Positions 8,081 to 18,778 of a stretch of 64,000 nt of DNA are shown one piece after another; the stretch's first letter is position 1, and each line of letters starts with the position of its first letter. The stretch covers positions 103,990-167,989 of the forward strand of contig JAPLSY010000018.1 in the NCBI GenBank assembly GCA_026398415.1, written 5' to 3'. The position numbers and the translations under genes were made by a program. The notes beneath the pieces are model-generated. The model had not been told where the DNA came from. It saw only the letters and a list, made by a program, of their open reading frames with translations, and made no database searches. This stretch comes from Kiritimatiellota bacterium. Its GTDB lineage: Bacteria; Verrucomicrobiota; Kiritimatiellia; JAAZAB01.

Positions 8081-9259
8081 TTATAGCAGATTCAATGCCC
8101 GGTGTTTGCCGGCGATGGTTTCCGCCAAGGCATCCAGGGCGGTCAAGTCAGCCGGCTGTGGCAGGCCGCGGGCGATGACCGCACCCAGGACCTCGACCTT
8201 GAGGTTCGGGATCAGGCCGGCAATCTGTTCCACCGCCTTACTGCTCCAGCCGTAGGAATTGATGATGGCGGCAAACTTCAGCTTGGGCCGTAAGGCGTTG
8301 GCCAGGTGCGCGGCGTAAAAGATGGCCGGGTGTGGTCCGACATGCACGGTAGGCGTGCCCACGACCAGCGTGGCGGCATCCACCAGGGCCATGGCCAGCT
8401 TGCCGATATCGGTTACGGCCAGGTTAAACGGCGTCACCCGAACGCCGCGCTCCGCGAGCGCACCGACCAGGTGATTGACCATTATCTCCGTACTGCCGTG
8501 CATGGATATGTAAGGCAGGACCGCCTCGTTTTTCGGCGTATCGGAAATCCAGTCGCGGTAGGCATCCATGATGAACGCCGGGCGGTCATACAACGGTCCA
8601 TGGCTTGGCGCGATCCGCGCGATGGCCAAAGGCTTCAGCTTGTCCATGTTTTTGCGGATCACGGCGCGGAACGGCATCATGATTTCGGCGTAGTACCGCT
8701 TGGCGGCTTCATAGACGCGGCCTTCGTCGGCGATCGCCAAATCGCTGGTGGCCAGGTGCGAACCGAAAAAATCGCAACTGAACAGGATGCGATCTTCGCG
8801 CAGGTACGTGCACATGGTTTCCGGCCAATGCACCCAGGGCGTATAAATAAACTCCAGCGTTTTGCCGCCCAGTGCCAGGGTTTCGCCATCGGCTACGATC
8901 CTGATCCGGGAATCGGGCACGCCGAGGTGATCCATGACCAGCGGTTTGCCCTTGGCGGAAGTAACCAGCATGGCCGTCGGATACTTTTTCAGTACGCAGG
9001 GAATCAGGCCGGAATGGTCCTGCTCGGCGTGATTGGCAATGACGTAATCCAGGCGCGGGACGTGGGCCAATTGCTCCAGCAGTTCCCGTTGCATCGTGGG
9101 ATCGGCCGTGTCAATGAGTGCCGTGTGGGTCTGACCCTGCACCAGGTAGGCATTGTAGCTGGTGCCGTCCGGCAAGGGAATCAGCGCATCGAACAGCCGC
9201 CGGTTCCAGTCCTGGGCGCCCATCCAATACACACCGCTGACGATTTGGCGGGCATTCAT
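8081..9259 (-). CDS. fprA: flavodiiron protein (O2/NO reductase)
   Basis: A 392-residue class A flavodiiron protein that reduces O2 to water or NO to N2O in the anaerobic cytoplasm. The N-terminal metallo-beta-lactamase-like domain carries the diiron motif HAEQDH (His77, Glu79, Asp81, His82), with further ligands in WVHWPE, SCDFFG and PSHGPL. The C-terminal half (about 250-392) is a flavodoxin domain (YISMHGSTE, VGTPTVHVGPHP). AAGGA lies 7 bases before the ATG. It sits between dfx and the flavodoxin gene in one probable operon. Confidence 0.93.
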   Translation of the reverse strand: MNARQIVSGVYWMGAQDWNRRLFDALIPLPDGTSYNAYLVQGQTHTALIDTADPTMQRELLEQLAHVPRLDYVIANHAEQDHSGLIPCVLKKYPTAMLVTSAKGKPLVMDHLGVPDSRIRIVADGETLALGGKTLEFIYTPWVHWPETMCTYLREDRILFSCDFFGSHLATSDLAIADEGRVYEAAKRYYAEIMMPFRAVIRKNMDKLKPLAIARIAPSHGPLYDRPAFIMDAYRDWISDTPKNEAVLPYISMHGSTEIMVNHLVGALAERGVRVTPFNLAVTDIGKLAMALVDAATLVVGTPTVHVGPHPAIFYAAHLANALRPKLKFAAIINSYGWSSKAVEQIAGLIPNLKVEVLGAVIARGLPQPADLTALDALAETIAGKHRALNLL

Positions 9260-9321
9260 AAACAGGTCCTTTTATGGCCGGATAATCGGAAGCCAGCTTG
9301 CGCGGCAAGTGGATGCGAGGC

Positions 9322-9699
9322 TTACGCTTTCCAGAGACCATGGAGGTTGCAGTATTCGCGGGCGACTACCGTGGCGGCCGTAACGCCCTCGAACAAGGCG
9401 CTGGGTGCATCGCCGGGTTTCAGAAACTGGCGCAGACTCCGGCCATCAACGCTCAATTCAATCCACTCGATATAATGTTTTTCTTCCATGGGGTGGGGGA
9501 TACTGCCGACCGAGACCTTGATGCCGGCGGCGGTGCGCTCGATCACCGGCACGTGTTTTTCGCGCGATGCGTCCACTGTGTTTTCCTGCATGAGTTTCAT
9601 CGGTTTGTTACAGCACACAAGTTCGCCCGCGCCGGCATGCACAATTACCACCATGTTGCCGCAGATTTCGCATTTATACACGTCTGATCGCTTGGTCAT
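9322..9699 (-). CDS. dfx: desulfoferrodoxin (superoxide reductase)
   Basis: A 125-residue two-iron superoxide reductase. The N-terminal desulforedoxin domain has Cys10, Cys13, Cys29 and Cys30. The catalytic Fe site ligands are His49, His69, His75, Cys117 and His120, with the Glu47-Lys48 pair next to the site. It reduces superoxide to peroxide without making O2, suited to an anaerobe. AGGAGA precedes the ATG. It starts only 18 bases after the metalloprotease stop, so readthrough transcription is possible, and it leads into fprA and flavodoxin. Confidence 0.96.
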   Translation of the reverse strand: MTKRSDVYKCEICGNMVVIVHAGAGELVCCNKPMKLMQENTVDASREKHVPVIERTAAGIKVSVGSIPHPMEEKHYIEWIELSVDGRSLRQFLKPGDAPSALFEGVTAATVVAREYCNLHGLWKA

Positions 9700-9717
9700 G
9701 GCGTATCTCCTGTGTTG

Positions 9718-12700
9718 CTAATCTCCATACGGCAAAGTTGCAGCCGCTTCGTAACCGGATCCGCCAAACACTTCCGTGGCCGGCGCATAATCGCTTCCGG
9801 AAAACCGGATGATCCAGGTTCCCGTGGATTCCTGATACACGGCGGGATCGGCTTTATTGTCGCCATCATAATCGCCGGCTACCGGTACAAATCCGGCCCC
9901 GCCGATGGTGAACGAAAAAGGCATGGACGAGAGAATGGATGAAGGCCAAAAACTCAAGAGGCCGGCCGCGGCGTCGTACAACGCCGGATCGGCTTTGGCG
10001 TCGCCATCGTAATCCTGCGGCGCGGTCTGGCCGGATATGCCAATCGTCCAGGTGTGGACAGCATAACCACTGGCGGATTGGGCCGTGAGCAGGTACCCCA
10101 TCCTGCCCATGATCGCTGTCCGAACCTGGAACACGGCGGGGTCCGTTATGCCGTCGTTGTCGTAATCGGCCGGGCAGGGGCTGTAGGCGGAATCGCCGAA
10201 ATACCCCTCGGCCACGGCATAGCTCCGGCTGGAAAACGGTATTTTCCACAAGCCGGAAGGCCGATGGAACGCGGCCGGGTCCGCTCTGCCGTCGCCATCG
10301 AAATCGCGCGCGAGCGGAATGTAACCCGGTCCACCCAGGGAGGCTGTGCCGGAGTTGTACCCGCTGGCCGATAACAAAACGATCCATAGGCCGGTAGCCT
10401 GCGAATAAACCGCGATATCGGTTTTACCATCGCCGTCAAAGTCCTGTGGCACCGGCAGATAACCGGTACCGCCCAATTCGAAGGTCATTGTCCGATAATG
10501 ATTGCCGGACATCATGATCATCCAGTGACCGGTGGCGCGTTGATAGACCGCCGGATCGGCCTTGCCGTCGCCGTCAAAATCGCAGAACGCGTTATCCGTA
10601 GCCGCCATACTGCGTCGCCAGCCGTAGTCGCCGACGCTGAACGGCGTGGTGAGCATGCCTTCCGGGCGCCACTTTCGTGAAGTCAGCCAGTAATAATAGG
10701 TGACAGCGGGCAAGGCCGTGGTGTCGAGATAACTGGTCGCGCCGGTTTCGACGATGGCCGTCGCGGTATTCGGGTCGGAGCTGGTAGAGCGCATAATCCG
10801 GTAGCTGGTTGCGCCCGTTGCCGCTACCCACGTCAGCCGCACGCTACCGGTGTATGCGCCTTTACTGGCCGCCAAGCCGGTGGGGGGCAGCAGGTTGCGG
10901 GAGCCGCTGTCCACGCCACTTAACGACGTAAACGTGGCGCAGTTTCTGGCTTTCATCCAGTAATAATATACCGTGCCCGGCACCACCCCGTAATCGTCAT
11001 AGGCGGGACTGGTCACCGTGGCAACGAGTTGCGCCTGGGCGGAATTGTCGATCGTGTGGCGATAAAGCCAATAATCGTTGGCGCCGCCAATAGCCGACCA
11101 GGAGATGTTGATCCGGTCGGCGTAATCGCCTTTTGTGGCGGTGATCGGAGGCACTACCGGCGTCCAGGTGGGTGCCCATGAGACTTCATCTACCCAGCCG
11201 GCGTCCTGGCCGCTGGAAACCGAAGAATCTTTGGTGTAATTCCAGGTGTTGGTGTGCGTTCCGGAACTCAGGCTGACGGAATACAAGGCCCAATCTTGTT
11301 CGCCGCTGATGGCGTCCAGTTGATTCGTGCCGTCAAAGAACCGGAGAAAGTCCCAACCTGCTTCGGACGACACCTTCCAACGGAATGATAACGTGCCTGG
11401 ACCGGTTATGATCGTTTGCAGGCGGGATTGCTGGAAATCGGTGATGTCCCCGCTTTGTGCCGCCAGCACGCTATCGTGGGTTGTGTTGGATTCCGCAAAC
11501 CAATTTTGATGTCCGCCAACATACCATGTCAGGTAAGTGGCATTCAGGGCCGTACCCAGGTCGGCCACGGTATCGCTGGAGCAACCAACCTGGCCCCAAG
11601 CCCAAACCACTGCGGCAGGCCCGGTAGGAAACAGGCCTATCAGGTCTTGCGCGGCCGACAGCCAGGCCGTGCGGATATCCGTGTAATCGGTATATTGGGA
11701 ACAGTAAACGGTCAATGCGCGGTAAGCGATGCGTTCGGTGGCCCCAACGCCGATCCCATTGGCGCCATCGCACAACAGATAGAAGAAATGGTTCTGGACG
11801 CCGCTGTTCTGGTGAACGCCGCCATTATCCCCGCTGCCGGAATACCAGTATGCGCCCTTGTAGTAACTGGGCTGTTTGCCGTTGAGGCCCACGGTGATGC
11901 TATTACCGGGATCGCGCATGTCACGCAAGGCTACGGGAGCGAGTAGGGTGTTGGTGTATGGAGTGCAGTCTTCGCCCAACAGCCAGTCCGCCGTTCCCGC
12001 CGTTTTGCTCGGATAATTGGCGCTATTATTCGGCTGACAGTTGAACTCCACGCAGGCGCCGAAGATATCGGAGAACGATTCGTTGAGCGCGCCGGATTCA
12101 TACGCGTAAATCAGGTTGGCAGTGTGTTCGGTCACGGCATGCGTGTACTCGTGCGCGCATACATCGAGTACGGCCAGCGAGGTAAAAGTATTGCTGTCGC
12201 CGTCGCCAAAGAACCATGCTTGATTGGTTGGACTCCAGAAGGCATTGTTATAATTATCACCATAATGCACATACACGTTGGCCATCGTGCCGTTGGCATC
12301 ATAACTGTTGCGGCCCTGAACCCACCAGTAATATTGCTGGACATTGTTAAAATTGCCCGCCGCTGACATTTCGGTGCGATCTTCCGGGGTCCAGAAATTG
12401 GTGGCATTAATCAGGCGGCAGGCGATGTTGGTTGCAATCGAATCGGTATCTATAGGCGTTACGGCGTGGTCCACATAAATTGTGTTTGAGGAAGCATTAT
12501 GAATTTGCCACATCCAATTTGTGCTCTTGAGATAATTGGTGCCAGTTAAAGCGATGCAGTTAGTCACCGTATTGGTCGTGCCGCCTTCGCCGGTCAGGAT
12601 GGCGCCGGCAATATCCACCGATTTCACATCGTTGTAACGCATCAGCACCTTGCCGTCCTGCGCATCAATCCAGTAGCGCCAGGCGTTGGCCTCCTGAGGG

Positions 12701-13422
12701 TCCGCTGTCAGGGTCAGCGCGTAGGCCAGGCGCGGCGCAGTCTTATAAGCGAAGACCATGAGTTCCGGCTGGCTGAGCGGAAGCACGCCGCTCTTGCCGA
12801 GCCCCGCCAGGTCTTCCGTGGCCAGGCGCATGGCATCGTCGGACGTGATCTGCGCTTTCACATCCACGGCGATATCCGGCACATAACGGCCATTGACTTG
12901 ATAGGCTTCACCTTCCTGGTTGAAGTGGACAATGACTTCGCCCCCGAATACTTTCAGGCCCTGGTAGATCTGATCGGTGCGGACATGCCGGAAGCCAAGG
13001 GTGTCGCCCTGGGCCGGTTGGGCGGCAAATTCGTTTTGCGCTTCCCGGATGCCCATGATGCCGGAGAGATTATCCAGCACCGCAATAGCATTGGCCTCCG
13101 GTGGGGCGGACTGGGCGGCTTGGAGCCCCCGGCCGGCGGAGAATGGTTGGCGTGCGCCGAGGTCCTTGCCACGGATGGAAAAAGGGGTGCCCAGTCCGGC
13201 ATGCCACTCGATCTGAACGCCTTCGGCCTCGGCCGTCGCGGCCAGCTTCTGCTGGGTACCCGTCGCGGCGCGAACCGGCTGAGGAGATGCCGGTGACAGA
13301 ACGGTGGCCGGCATGTTGGCCTGTGGCTGGACGGCCAATCCGGCGGTGCCGGTCAGCAGGAACGCGCCAAGGGCCGACAGCAAAACCAACCGGCGGACAT
13401 GCAATGGCGCTATGAATTTCAT
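9718..13422 (-). CDS. secreted M4 (thermolysin-like) metalloprotease with FnIII and VCBS/FG-GAP repeats
   Basis: About 1234 residues from ATG 13422; alternatives are 13428 and 13464. The order, numbered from 13464, is: signal peptide (to about 46), FTP/PepSY-like propeptide (about 100-290), M4 catalytic domain with zinc motif HEYTH (438-442), third ligand Glu462 in GALNESFSD, and GGVHQNSGV carrying the catalytic His. A beta-sandwich segment (about 650-760) and two fibronectin-III-like modules (about 765-950) follow. Six DxDxDG calcium-loop repeats (DFDGDGKAD-type, about 960-1248) form a VCBS/FG-GAP propeller-like tail. It probably digests extracellular protein and binds a surface or polysaccharide. 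Confidence 0.92.
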   Translation of the reverse strand: MKFIAPLHVRRLVLLSALGAFLLTGTAGLAVQPQANMPATVLSPASPQPVRAATGTQQKLAATAEAEGVQIEWHAGLGTPFSIRGKDLGARQPFSAGRGLQAAQSAPPEANAIAVLDNLSGIMGIREAQNEFAAQPAQGDTLGFRHVRTDQIYQGLKVFGGEVIVHFNQEGEAYQVNGRYVPDIAVDVKAQITSDDAMRLATEDLAGLGKSGVLPLSQPELMVFAYKTAPRLAYALTLTADPQEANAWRYWIDAQDGKVLMRYNDVKSVDIAGAILTGEGGTTNTVTNCIALTGTNYLKSTNWMWQIHNASSNTIYVDHAVTPIDTDSIATNIACRLINATNFWTPEDRTEMSAAGNFNNVQQYYWWVQGRNSYDANGTMANVYVHYGDNYNNAFWSPTNQAWFFGDGDSNTFTSLAVLDVCAHEYTHAVTEHTANLIYAYESGALNESFSDIFGACVEFNCQPNNSANYPSKTAGTADWLLGEDCTPYTNTLLAPVALRDMRDPGNSITVGLNGKQPSYYKGAYWYSGSGDNGGVHQNSGVQNHFFYLLCDGANGIGVGATERIAYRALTVYCSQYTDYTDIRTAWLSAAQDLIGLFPTGPAAVVWAWGQVGCSSDTVADLGTALNATYLTWYVGGHQNWFAESNTTHDSVLAAQSGDITDFQQSRLQTIITGPGTLSFRWKVSSEAGWDFLRFFDGTNQLDAISGEQDWALYSVSLSSGTHTNTWNYTKDSSVSSGQDAGWVDEVSWAPTWTPVVPPITATKGDYADRINISWSAIGGANDYWLYRHTIDNSAQAQLVATVTSPAYDDYGVVPGTVYYYWMKARNCATFTSLSGVDSGSRNLLPPTGLAASKGAYTGSVRLTWVAATGATSYRIMRSTSSDPNTATAIVETGATSYLDTTALPAVTYYYWLTSRKWRPEGMLTTPFSVGDYGWRRSMAATDNAFCDFDGDGKADPAVYQRATGHWMIMMSGNHYRTMTFELGGTGYLPVPQDFDGDGKTDIAVYSQATGLWIVLLSASGYNSGTASLGGPGYIPLARDFDGDGRADPAAFHRPSGLWKIPFSSRSYAVAEGYFGDSAYSPCPADYDNDGITDPAVFQVRTAIMGRMGYLLTAQSASGYAVHTWTIGISGQTAPQDYDGDAKADPALYDAAAGLLSFWPSSILSSMPFSFTIGGAGFVPVAGDYDGDNKADPAVYQESTGTWIIRFSGSDYAPATEVFGGSGYEAAATLPYGD

Positions 13423-13495
13423 AGGCATTCCGTAAATCGTAGAATAAGACGTTGCCAGATACAAGGCAAAATTATGCTTAATTTATTAAAATTCC

Positions 13496-13523
13496 ATTAT
13501 AGACTAAGCTCCTGAAATGTCCA
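13496..13523 (-). promoter_or_regulatory. sigma70-like promoter for the metalloprotease
   Basis: Reading leftward, TGGACA (complement of 13518-13523) and TATAAT (complement of 13496-13501) are separated by 16 bases, about 75 bases before the chosen start. Confidence 0.55.
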
Positions 13524-13555
13524 CGGAAATTTGCCTTCCAAAATGAGGGCCATCC

Positions 13556-13584
13556 TTTACATTGTCTGAGCTCTGGGGTATCAT
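13556..13584 (+). promoter_or_regulatory. sigma70-like promoter for metY
   Basis: TTTACA (13556-13561) and TATCAT (13579-13584) are 17 bases apart, 32 bases before the metY ATG. It is divergent from the metalloprotease promoter. Confidence 0.45.
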
Positions 13585-13604
13585 CCCGAACATATTTGTC
13601 ATAG

Positions 13605-14933
<1,329 letters not shown>

Positions 14934-15040
14934 AGACGGAGGGCGGACGACAGACCCTCTTTCGCCCAAGCGCTCCGGAGGGCAAGCGACAGACGACAGA
15001 TGACGGACCGGAGAAGAGGGAAGACGGAAGGCGGACGCTG
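14934..15040. repeat. GACGACA word repeat with internal module
   Basis: Words of GACGGAGG, GACGACAGAC and GACGGACCGG type fill the metY-purM spacer. An interior TTCGCCCAAGCGCTCCGGAG segment is a degenerate copy of the double-hairpin module at 39268-39294, 49555-49581 and 50874-50901. Confidence 0.6.
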
Positions 15041-15072
15041 AATGTTTTATATTGACCGGAGAATCGTAAATC

Positions 15073-16104
15073 ATGGCAAAGACAACATCGGCTTATGCGG
15101 CCTCGGGTGTGGATATTGACAACAAAATGGCGGCGCTGCGCGCCGTAAAAAAATTGGTTCATTCGACCAAGGTGCCGGGTTTGCTCAGCGAGATCGGTTC
15201 CTTTGGCGGGCTCTTTGCCGCGCCGGGCAAGGATCAGGTGCTGGTGGCCAGCACGGACGGTGTCGGCACCAAACTCAAGGTGGCCGCGCTGGCCGGCCGG
15301 CACGATACGGTGGGGCAGGACATTGTCAATCATTGTGTCAACGACATCCTGGTGCATGGCGCCCGGCCGCTTTTTTTCCTGGACTATTTTGGCACGGCCC
15401 GGTTCGAAGGACCCGTTTTTGAGGCCGTGGTAAAAGGCTTATGCAAGGCCTGCCGTCAAAACGGGTGCGCGCTCATCGGCGGGGAGACCGCTGAAATGCC
15501 GGGACTGTATCCGCTGGGCGAGTACGACCTGGTTGGCACGATCGTCGGGGTGGTGCCGCGCAAGGCGATTATTACCGGGAAAACCATTCGGCCAGGGGAC
15601 GTTCTGATCGGGTTGCCTTCCGCCGGCTTGCATACCAACGGGTTTTCGCTGGCGCGCAAAATAATTTTTGAGCAGGAAAAGCTGAAGATCGAGGATATCC
15701 TGCCGGGCACCGGCCGAGTCGTCGGCGAAGCCCTGCTGGCGGTGCATGCCAGTTACCTGCACCCCGTGCAACGGCTGATGGAGCGAGTGACCATTCGTGG
15801 CATGGCCCATATCACCGGCGGCGGGTTTTACGACAATGTGCCGAGGATTCTGCCGAAGTCAGTGGACGCCGTATTTGACCGCTCCGCCTGGACGGTGCCG
15901 CCGCTCTTCCGGTTTCTCCAGGAACGCGGGCGCGTGGCGCGCGAAGAAATGTACCGCGTCTTTAATATGGGCATTGGCATGGTGATCATCGTGCGTTCCG
16001 CCGACCAGGGCAAAGCGTTGGCCATTTTGAAAACGTCTGGGACCGTCCCGTGCGTGATCGGCCGGATTGAAAAAGGCCGGGGCAGAGTCCGAATGCAGAA
16101 TTAA
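15073..16104 (+). CDS. purM: phosphoribosylformylglycinamidine cyclo-ligase
   Basis: A 343-residue AIR synthase, fifth step of purine biosynthesis: ATP-dependent ring closure of FGAM to AIR. The family ATP/phosphate-binding features STDGVGTKLKVA, HCVNDILVHGARPLFFLDYF and GGETAEMPGLYP are all present, and length is normal. GGAGA lies upstream of the ATG. The last codons (MQN, stop) are made from the CAGAATT word repeat that fills the spacer to the convergent peptidase gene, so the C-terminal tail is probably repeat-derived. Confidence 0.96.
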   Translation: MAKTTSAYAASGVDIDNKMAALRAVKKLVHSTKVPGLLSEIGSFGGLFAAPGKDQVLVASTDGVGTKLKVAALAGRHDTVGQDIVNHCVNDILVHGARPLFFLDYFGTARFEGPVFEAVVKGLCKACRQNGCALIGGETAEMPGLYPLGEYDLVGTIVGVVPRKAIITGKTIRPGDVLIGLPSAGLHTNGFSLARKIIFEQEKLKIEDILPGTGRVVGEALLAVHASYLHPVQRLMERVTIRGMAHITGGGFYDNVPRILPKSVDAVFDRSAWTVPPLFRFLQERGRVAREEMYRVFNMGIGMVIIVRSADQGKALAILKTSGTVPCVIGRIEKGRGRVRMQN

Positions 16105-16188
16105 GAATGCAGAATGCAGAATGAAAAAACACAGGCAATGCGATCTTAGTTCTTAATTCTGCATTCTGCATTCTACATTTTTCATTTC
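16091..16188. repeat. CAGAATT-word inverted repeat between convergent genes
   Basis: Left arm 16091-16127 (words GAATGCA, GAATTAA) and right arm 16150-16188 are inverted copies sharing the 16-mer CTGCATTCTGCATTCT on opposite strands. It covers the ends of purM and the peptidase gene and may serve as a bidirectional terminator. Confidence 0.7.
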
Positions 16189-16991
16189 TTCCAGATGGCG
16201 TAGCGATTACTCTCCGTGCCCTGAATGCACCAGAAGTCGTCCGCGAGCTCCCGGCTTTCCAGGTAGGCATAGGGCATCTGGCCGTAGCCGGCTTGGCCCC
16301 ACGCGGCGCCCCAGGAGTTGCGGAACAGAACCGTGCGCGTGTTTTCCTGATAGCCCACAGCCATGACCGCATGGCCGCCCAGCATCCGCTCGTTTTTCCC
16401 GGGCAGACGGATGCGGCCCGTGCGCGCGACAGCTGCGGACATGACATGCTCATAAACGGCGAAGCCGAACACGAATGGCAGGCCCATGGCCAGGCAGGCT
16501 TTCATTTCGGCCAGCGTGTTCAGGCGCTGATAAGCGGTCACTTGGTGATCGGCGGCTTCCGTGAAGCACGCGGCCGCTGGTTTCACGGTGAAGCGGCGAA
16601 TCTCATACGGCCACAGGGATTCGCGGCAGACGCCCTGGGCTTTCAATGTTTTGATCCCGGTGCGCAGCATGGCGCCGGAGTCTTCCTGCACCGTGCCGCT
16701 GGCGGCGCGCTCGTTGTAATAGACAAACAGGCGGCTTAGATCGCGAAACCGCGAAATTTTCGATTTATCGGATGGAGACGGCAAAGCGCACAGTTGCAGA
16801 AATTCCAAAGCGCCTATCAGGGCCTGGGCCGTGCAACTGCCCAGGTTTCCCTGGTCCTCCACGGGTGAACAACCGGCGCGCAAGTCCGCATGCGCGGGCA
16901 GTTTGCGGGGGATGCGAAAGACCGCCGCAAACGGAATATCCCGCGTATCCGGCACGTCCGGTAACCAACCCAATTTGTAGTGCGTCTCCAT
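16182..16991 (-). CDS. papain-family (C1) cysteine peptidase
   Basis: About 269 residues. A C1A peptidase core shows the oxyanion Gln and nucleophile Cys in EDQGNLGSCTAQ (near residue 50), the catalytic His in GGHAVMAVGY and Asn in FRNSWGAAWG. There is no long inhibitory propeptide and no clear signal peptide, so it may act inside the cell. ATG 16991 is chosen because AGGAGG lies 7 bases before it; the upstream TTG (16997) overlaps that spacing. It is convergent with purM. Substrate unknown. Confidence 0.88.
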   Translation of the reverse strand: METHYKLGWLPDVPDTRDIPFAAVFRIPRKLPAHADLRAGCSPVEDQGNLGSCTAQALIGALEFLQLCALPSPSDKSKISRFRDLSRLFVYYNERAASGTVQEDSGAMLRTGIKTLKAQGVCRESLWPYEIRRFTVKPAAACFTEAADHQVTAYQRLNTLAEMKACLAMGLPFVFGFAVYEHVMSAAVARTGRIRLPGKNERMLGGHAVMAVGYQENTRTVLFRNSWGAAWGQAGYGQMPYAYLESRELADDFWCIQGTESNRYAIWKK

Positions 16992-17094
16992 GACCAAACC
17001 TCCTGGTGCAGGATTTGAGGAAAAGGTTTTACATTAGCCATGGATTTTATATACTGGCGGTGTTGGTTCGTGCAAGCTCTTTATTAACGGCTTG

Positions 17095-17238
17095 GAAGTC
17101 AGAAGACAGAATCCAGAACGTCAGGCCATAGGCAGATCCGCCTCCCGCCGTCGCTAAAGCTATGGCGGGCAAGCTGGTGGAAAATGCCCATGCCGGTTTG
17201 CCTCATTCTGAATTCTGACTCCTGAATTCTGGCTTCTC
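17095..17238. repeat. CAGAATT-word inverted repeat with GGCGGG module
   Basis: Left arm GAAGTCAGAAGACAGAATCC (from 17095) pairs with right-arm words at 17204-17237. The centre (17124-17184) is an inverted copy of the hairpin module seen at 34894-34956, 50927-50984 and 54002-54063. It ends three bases before the ribosome-binding site of the next gene. Confidence 0.7.
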
Positions 17239-17249
17239 ATAGGAAGGAC

Positions 17250-18218
17250 ATGGCAATGGCATCATTACGCGACCAAAAAGTAGCGGTGGTCACCGGGGGC
17301 GCCGGCTTTTTGGGGTCACATCTCTGCGATTACCTCGTCGGCCAGGGCCATCGTGTAATGTGCCTGGACAACCTCATTACCGGTAATTTGGAAAATATCA
17401 GCCAGCTCCGGCAGAACAAGGCATTCACGTTCATCCAGCTTGATGTGACCAAGCACATTGAGATCGAGGGGCCGGTGCATTTCGTGTTTCATTTTGCATC
17501 ACCGGCCAGTCCGGTGGATTACCTGAAACTGCCGATCCAGACGCTGAAGGTGGGCGCCCTGGGCACGCACAATGCGCTCGGGTTGGCGAAGGCCAAGCAA
17601 GCCGCATTCCTGCTGGCTTCCACCTCGGAGGTCTATGGCGACCCGCTCGTGCACCCTCAGCCGGAAACGTACTGGGGCAACGTCAATCCCATCGGGCCGC
17701 GGGGCGTGTACGATGAGGCCAAGCGCTTTGGCGAGGCCATCACCATGGCTTACCATCGCACCCACGGAGTCAACACCAAGATTGTGCGGATCTTCAACAC
17801 CTACGGACCGCGCATGCGGCCAAACGATGGCCGCGTGGTGCCGGCTTTCATCAAGCAGGCGCTCTTGGGTGAGCCGCTCACCCTGTTCGGCGACGGCCGC
17901 CAGACCCGTAGTTTCTGCTATGTATCCGACCTGATCCGCGGTATTTATGCCTTGGCGTTGAGTTCGGCGCATGAGCCGGTCAATATCGGCAATCCCCAGG
18001 AGATGACCGTCGTGGAATTCGCCCGTAAAATCCTGGAACTCACCGGCAGTGTCTCCCCGCTGGAGTTCCATCCCTTGCCGGTGGATGATCCCAAGACCCG
18101 CCAGCCGGACATCCGCCAGGCGCGTTCCCTGTTGCGTTGGGAGCCAGAAGTATCGCTGGAAGAAGGCTTGCGGAAAACCATAGCATATTTTAAAATGTTG
18201 CTGAAAACAAAGGCATAA
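17250..18218 (+). CDS. UDP-glucuronate decarboxylase-like SDR (UXS family)
   Basis: A 322-residue extended short-chain dehydrogenase. It has the NAD-binding [11 protein letters not shown] motif, STSEVYGDP with the catalytic Ser/Thr, YDEAKR with the Tyr-x3-Lys pair, and [16 protein letters not shown], all typical of UDP-xylose synthase. That enzyme converts UDP-glucuronate to UDP-xylose for surface glycans. dTDP-glucose 4,6-dehydratase is a less likely alternative. AGGAAGG (17241-17247) fits ATG 17256 slightly better than ATG 17250. It stands alone between two CAGAATT repeats. Confidence 0.85.
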   Translation: MAMASLRDQKVAVVTGGAGFLGSHLCDYLVGQGHRVMCLDNLITGNLENISQLRQNKAFTFIQLDVTKHIEIEGPVHFVFHFASPASPVDYLKLPIQTLKVGALGTHNALGLAKAKQAAFLLASTSEVYGDPLVHPQPETYWGNVNPIGPRGVYDEAKRFGEAITMAYHRTHGVNTKIVRIFNTYGPRMRPNDGRVVPAFIKQALLGEPLTLFGDGRQTRSFCYVSDLIRGIYALALSSAHEPVNIGNPQEMTVVEFARKILELTGSVSPLEFHPLPVDDPKTRQPDIRQARSLLRWEPEVSLEEGLRKTIAYFKMLLKTKA

Positions 18219-18232
18219 GGAAACTACACAAG

Positions 18233-18295
18233 GAGCCAGAATTCAGGAGACAGAATTCAGAATTTAGAATTCTGACTACTGAATTCTATATTCTG
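18233..18295. repeat. CAGAATT-word inverted repeat
   Basis: Words CAGAATTCAG, CAGAATTTAG and their complements TTCTGAC and TGAATTC form a fold-back spacer between the SDR and the FHA gene. Confidence 0.65.
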
Positions 18296-18319
18296 TTTGC
18301 AAAAGCGAGCTTTTGCAAA
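18296..18319. promoter_or_regulatory. perfect 24-base palindrome upstream of FHA gene
   Basis: Two perfect 11-base arms (TTTGCAAAAGC and its complement) around a GA centre, ending 16 bases before the FHA start codon. This looks like an operator or a short hairpin near the ribosome-binding site. Confidence 0.5.
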
Positions 18320-18335
18320 CGACTCGGGGGTTACC

Positions 18336-18737
18336 ATGATTTTGCGATATGTTCTGCCGGATGGTGAGCAAAAGGAATTTGAGCTGGGCCGGAAGTCCAT
18401 TACCATTGGTCGCGGGGCCGAAACCGACGTGTTGATTGCCGATAAGCTGGCCTCCCGCATTCACTGTGGGGTTTCCTACGAGAATGGCAACTATTTTCTT
18501 CGTGATTTCGACTCGCGCAACGGTACTTTTGTCAACGACCGCGCGATTAAAGTCTGCCGGATCAATCCCGGCGACCGCATCCGGGTGGGTGACATGGTTC
18601 TTTCGGTGGAAGCATCCCCGCGCAAGGGAACGATAATGGTCCTGCGTGAGCTTAAAGATGATATGGCCAAGGGCAAAGGCTACCACACGATTCTGCACGA
18701 AATTATCCGGGACGAAAAGGAAACCAGCGATCAGTAA
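18336..18737 (+). CDS. FHA-domain protein
   Basis: About 133 residues from ATG 18336, which has a GGGGG stretch 5 bases upstream. The forkhead-associated fold spans nearly the whole protein: SITIGRGAETDVLIAD, SRIHCGV and DFDSRNGTFVNDR are the phosphothreonine-binding loops (GR, SxxH, NG). FHA domains read Ser/Thr phosphorylation and bring signalling partners together; no kinase is nearby. An acidic C-terminal tail follows the domain. A second FHA protein with a membrane anchor is encoded at 37024. Confidence 0.88.
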   Translation: MILRYVLPDGEQKEFELGRKSITIGRGAETDVLIADKLASRIHCGVSYENGNYFLRDFDSRNGTFVNDRAIKVCRINPGDRIRVGDMVLSVEASPRKGTIMVLRELKDDMAKGKGYHTILHEIIRDEKETSDQ

Positions 18738-18778
18738 TCAGTTGGCGGCGCTCAGGGCCGTGCTCGCTCGCGATCCTT

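Noticed and set aside
8306..9475. 389-codon frame on the plus strand over the flavodiiron gene
   Set aside because: Antisense of a clear FprA homolog with all diiron ligands.
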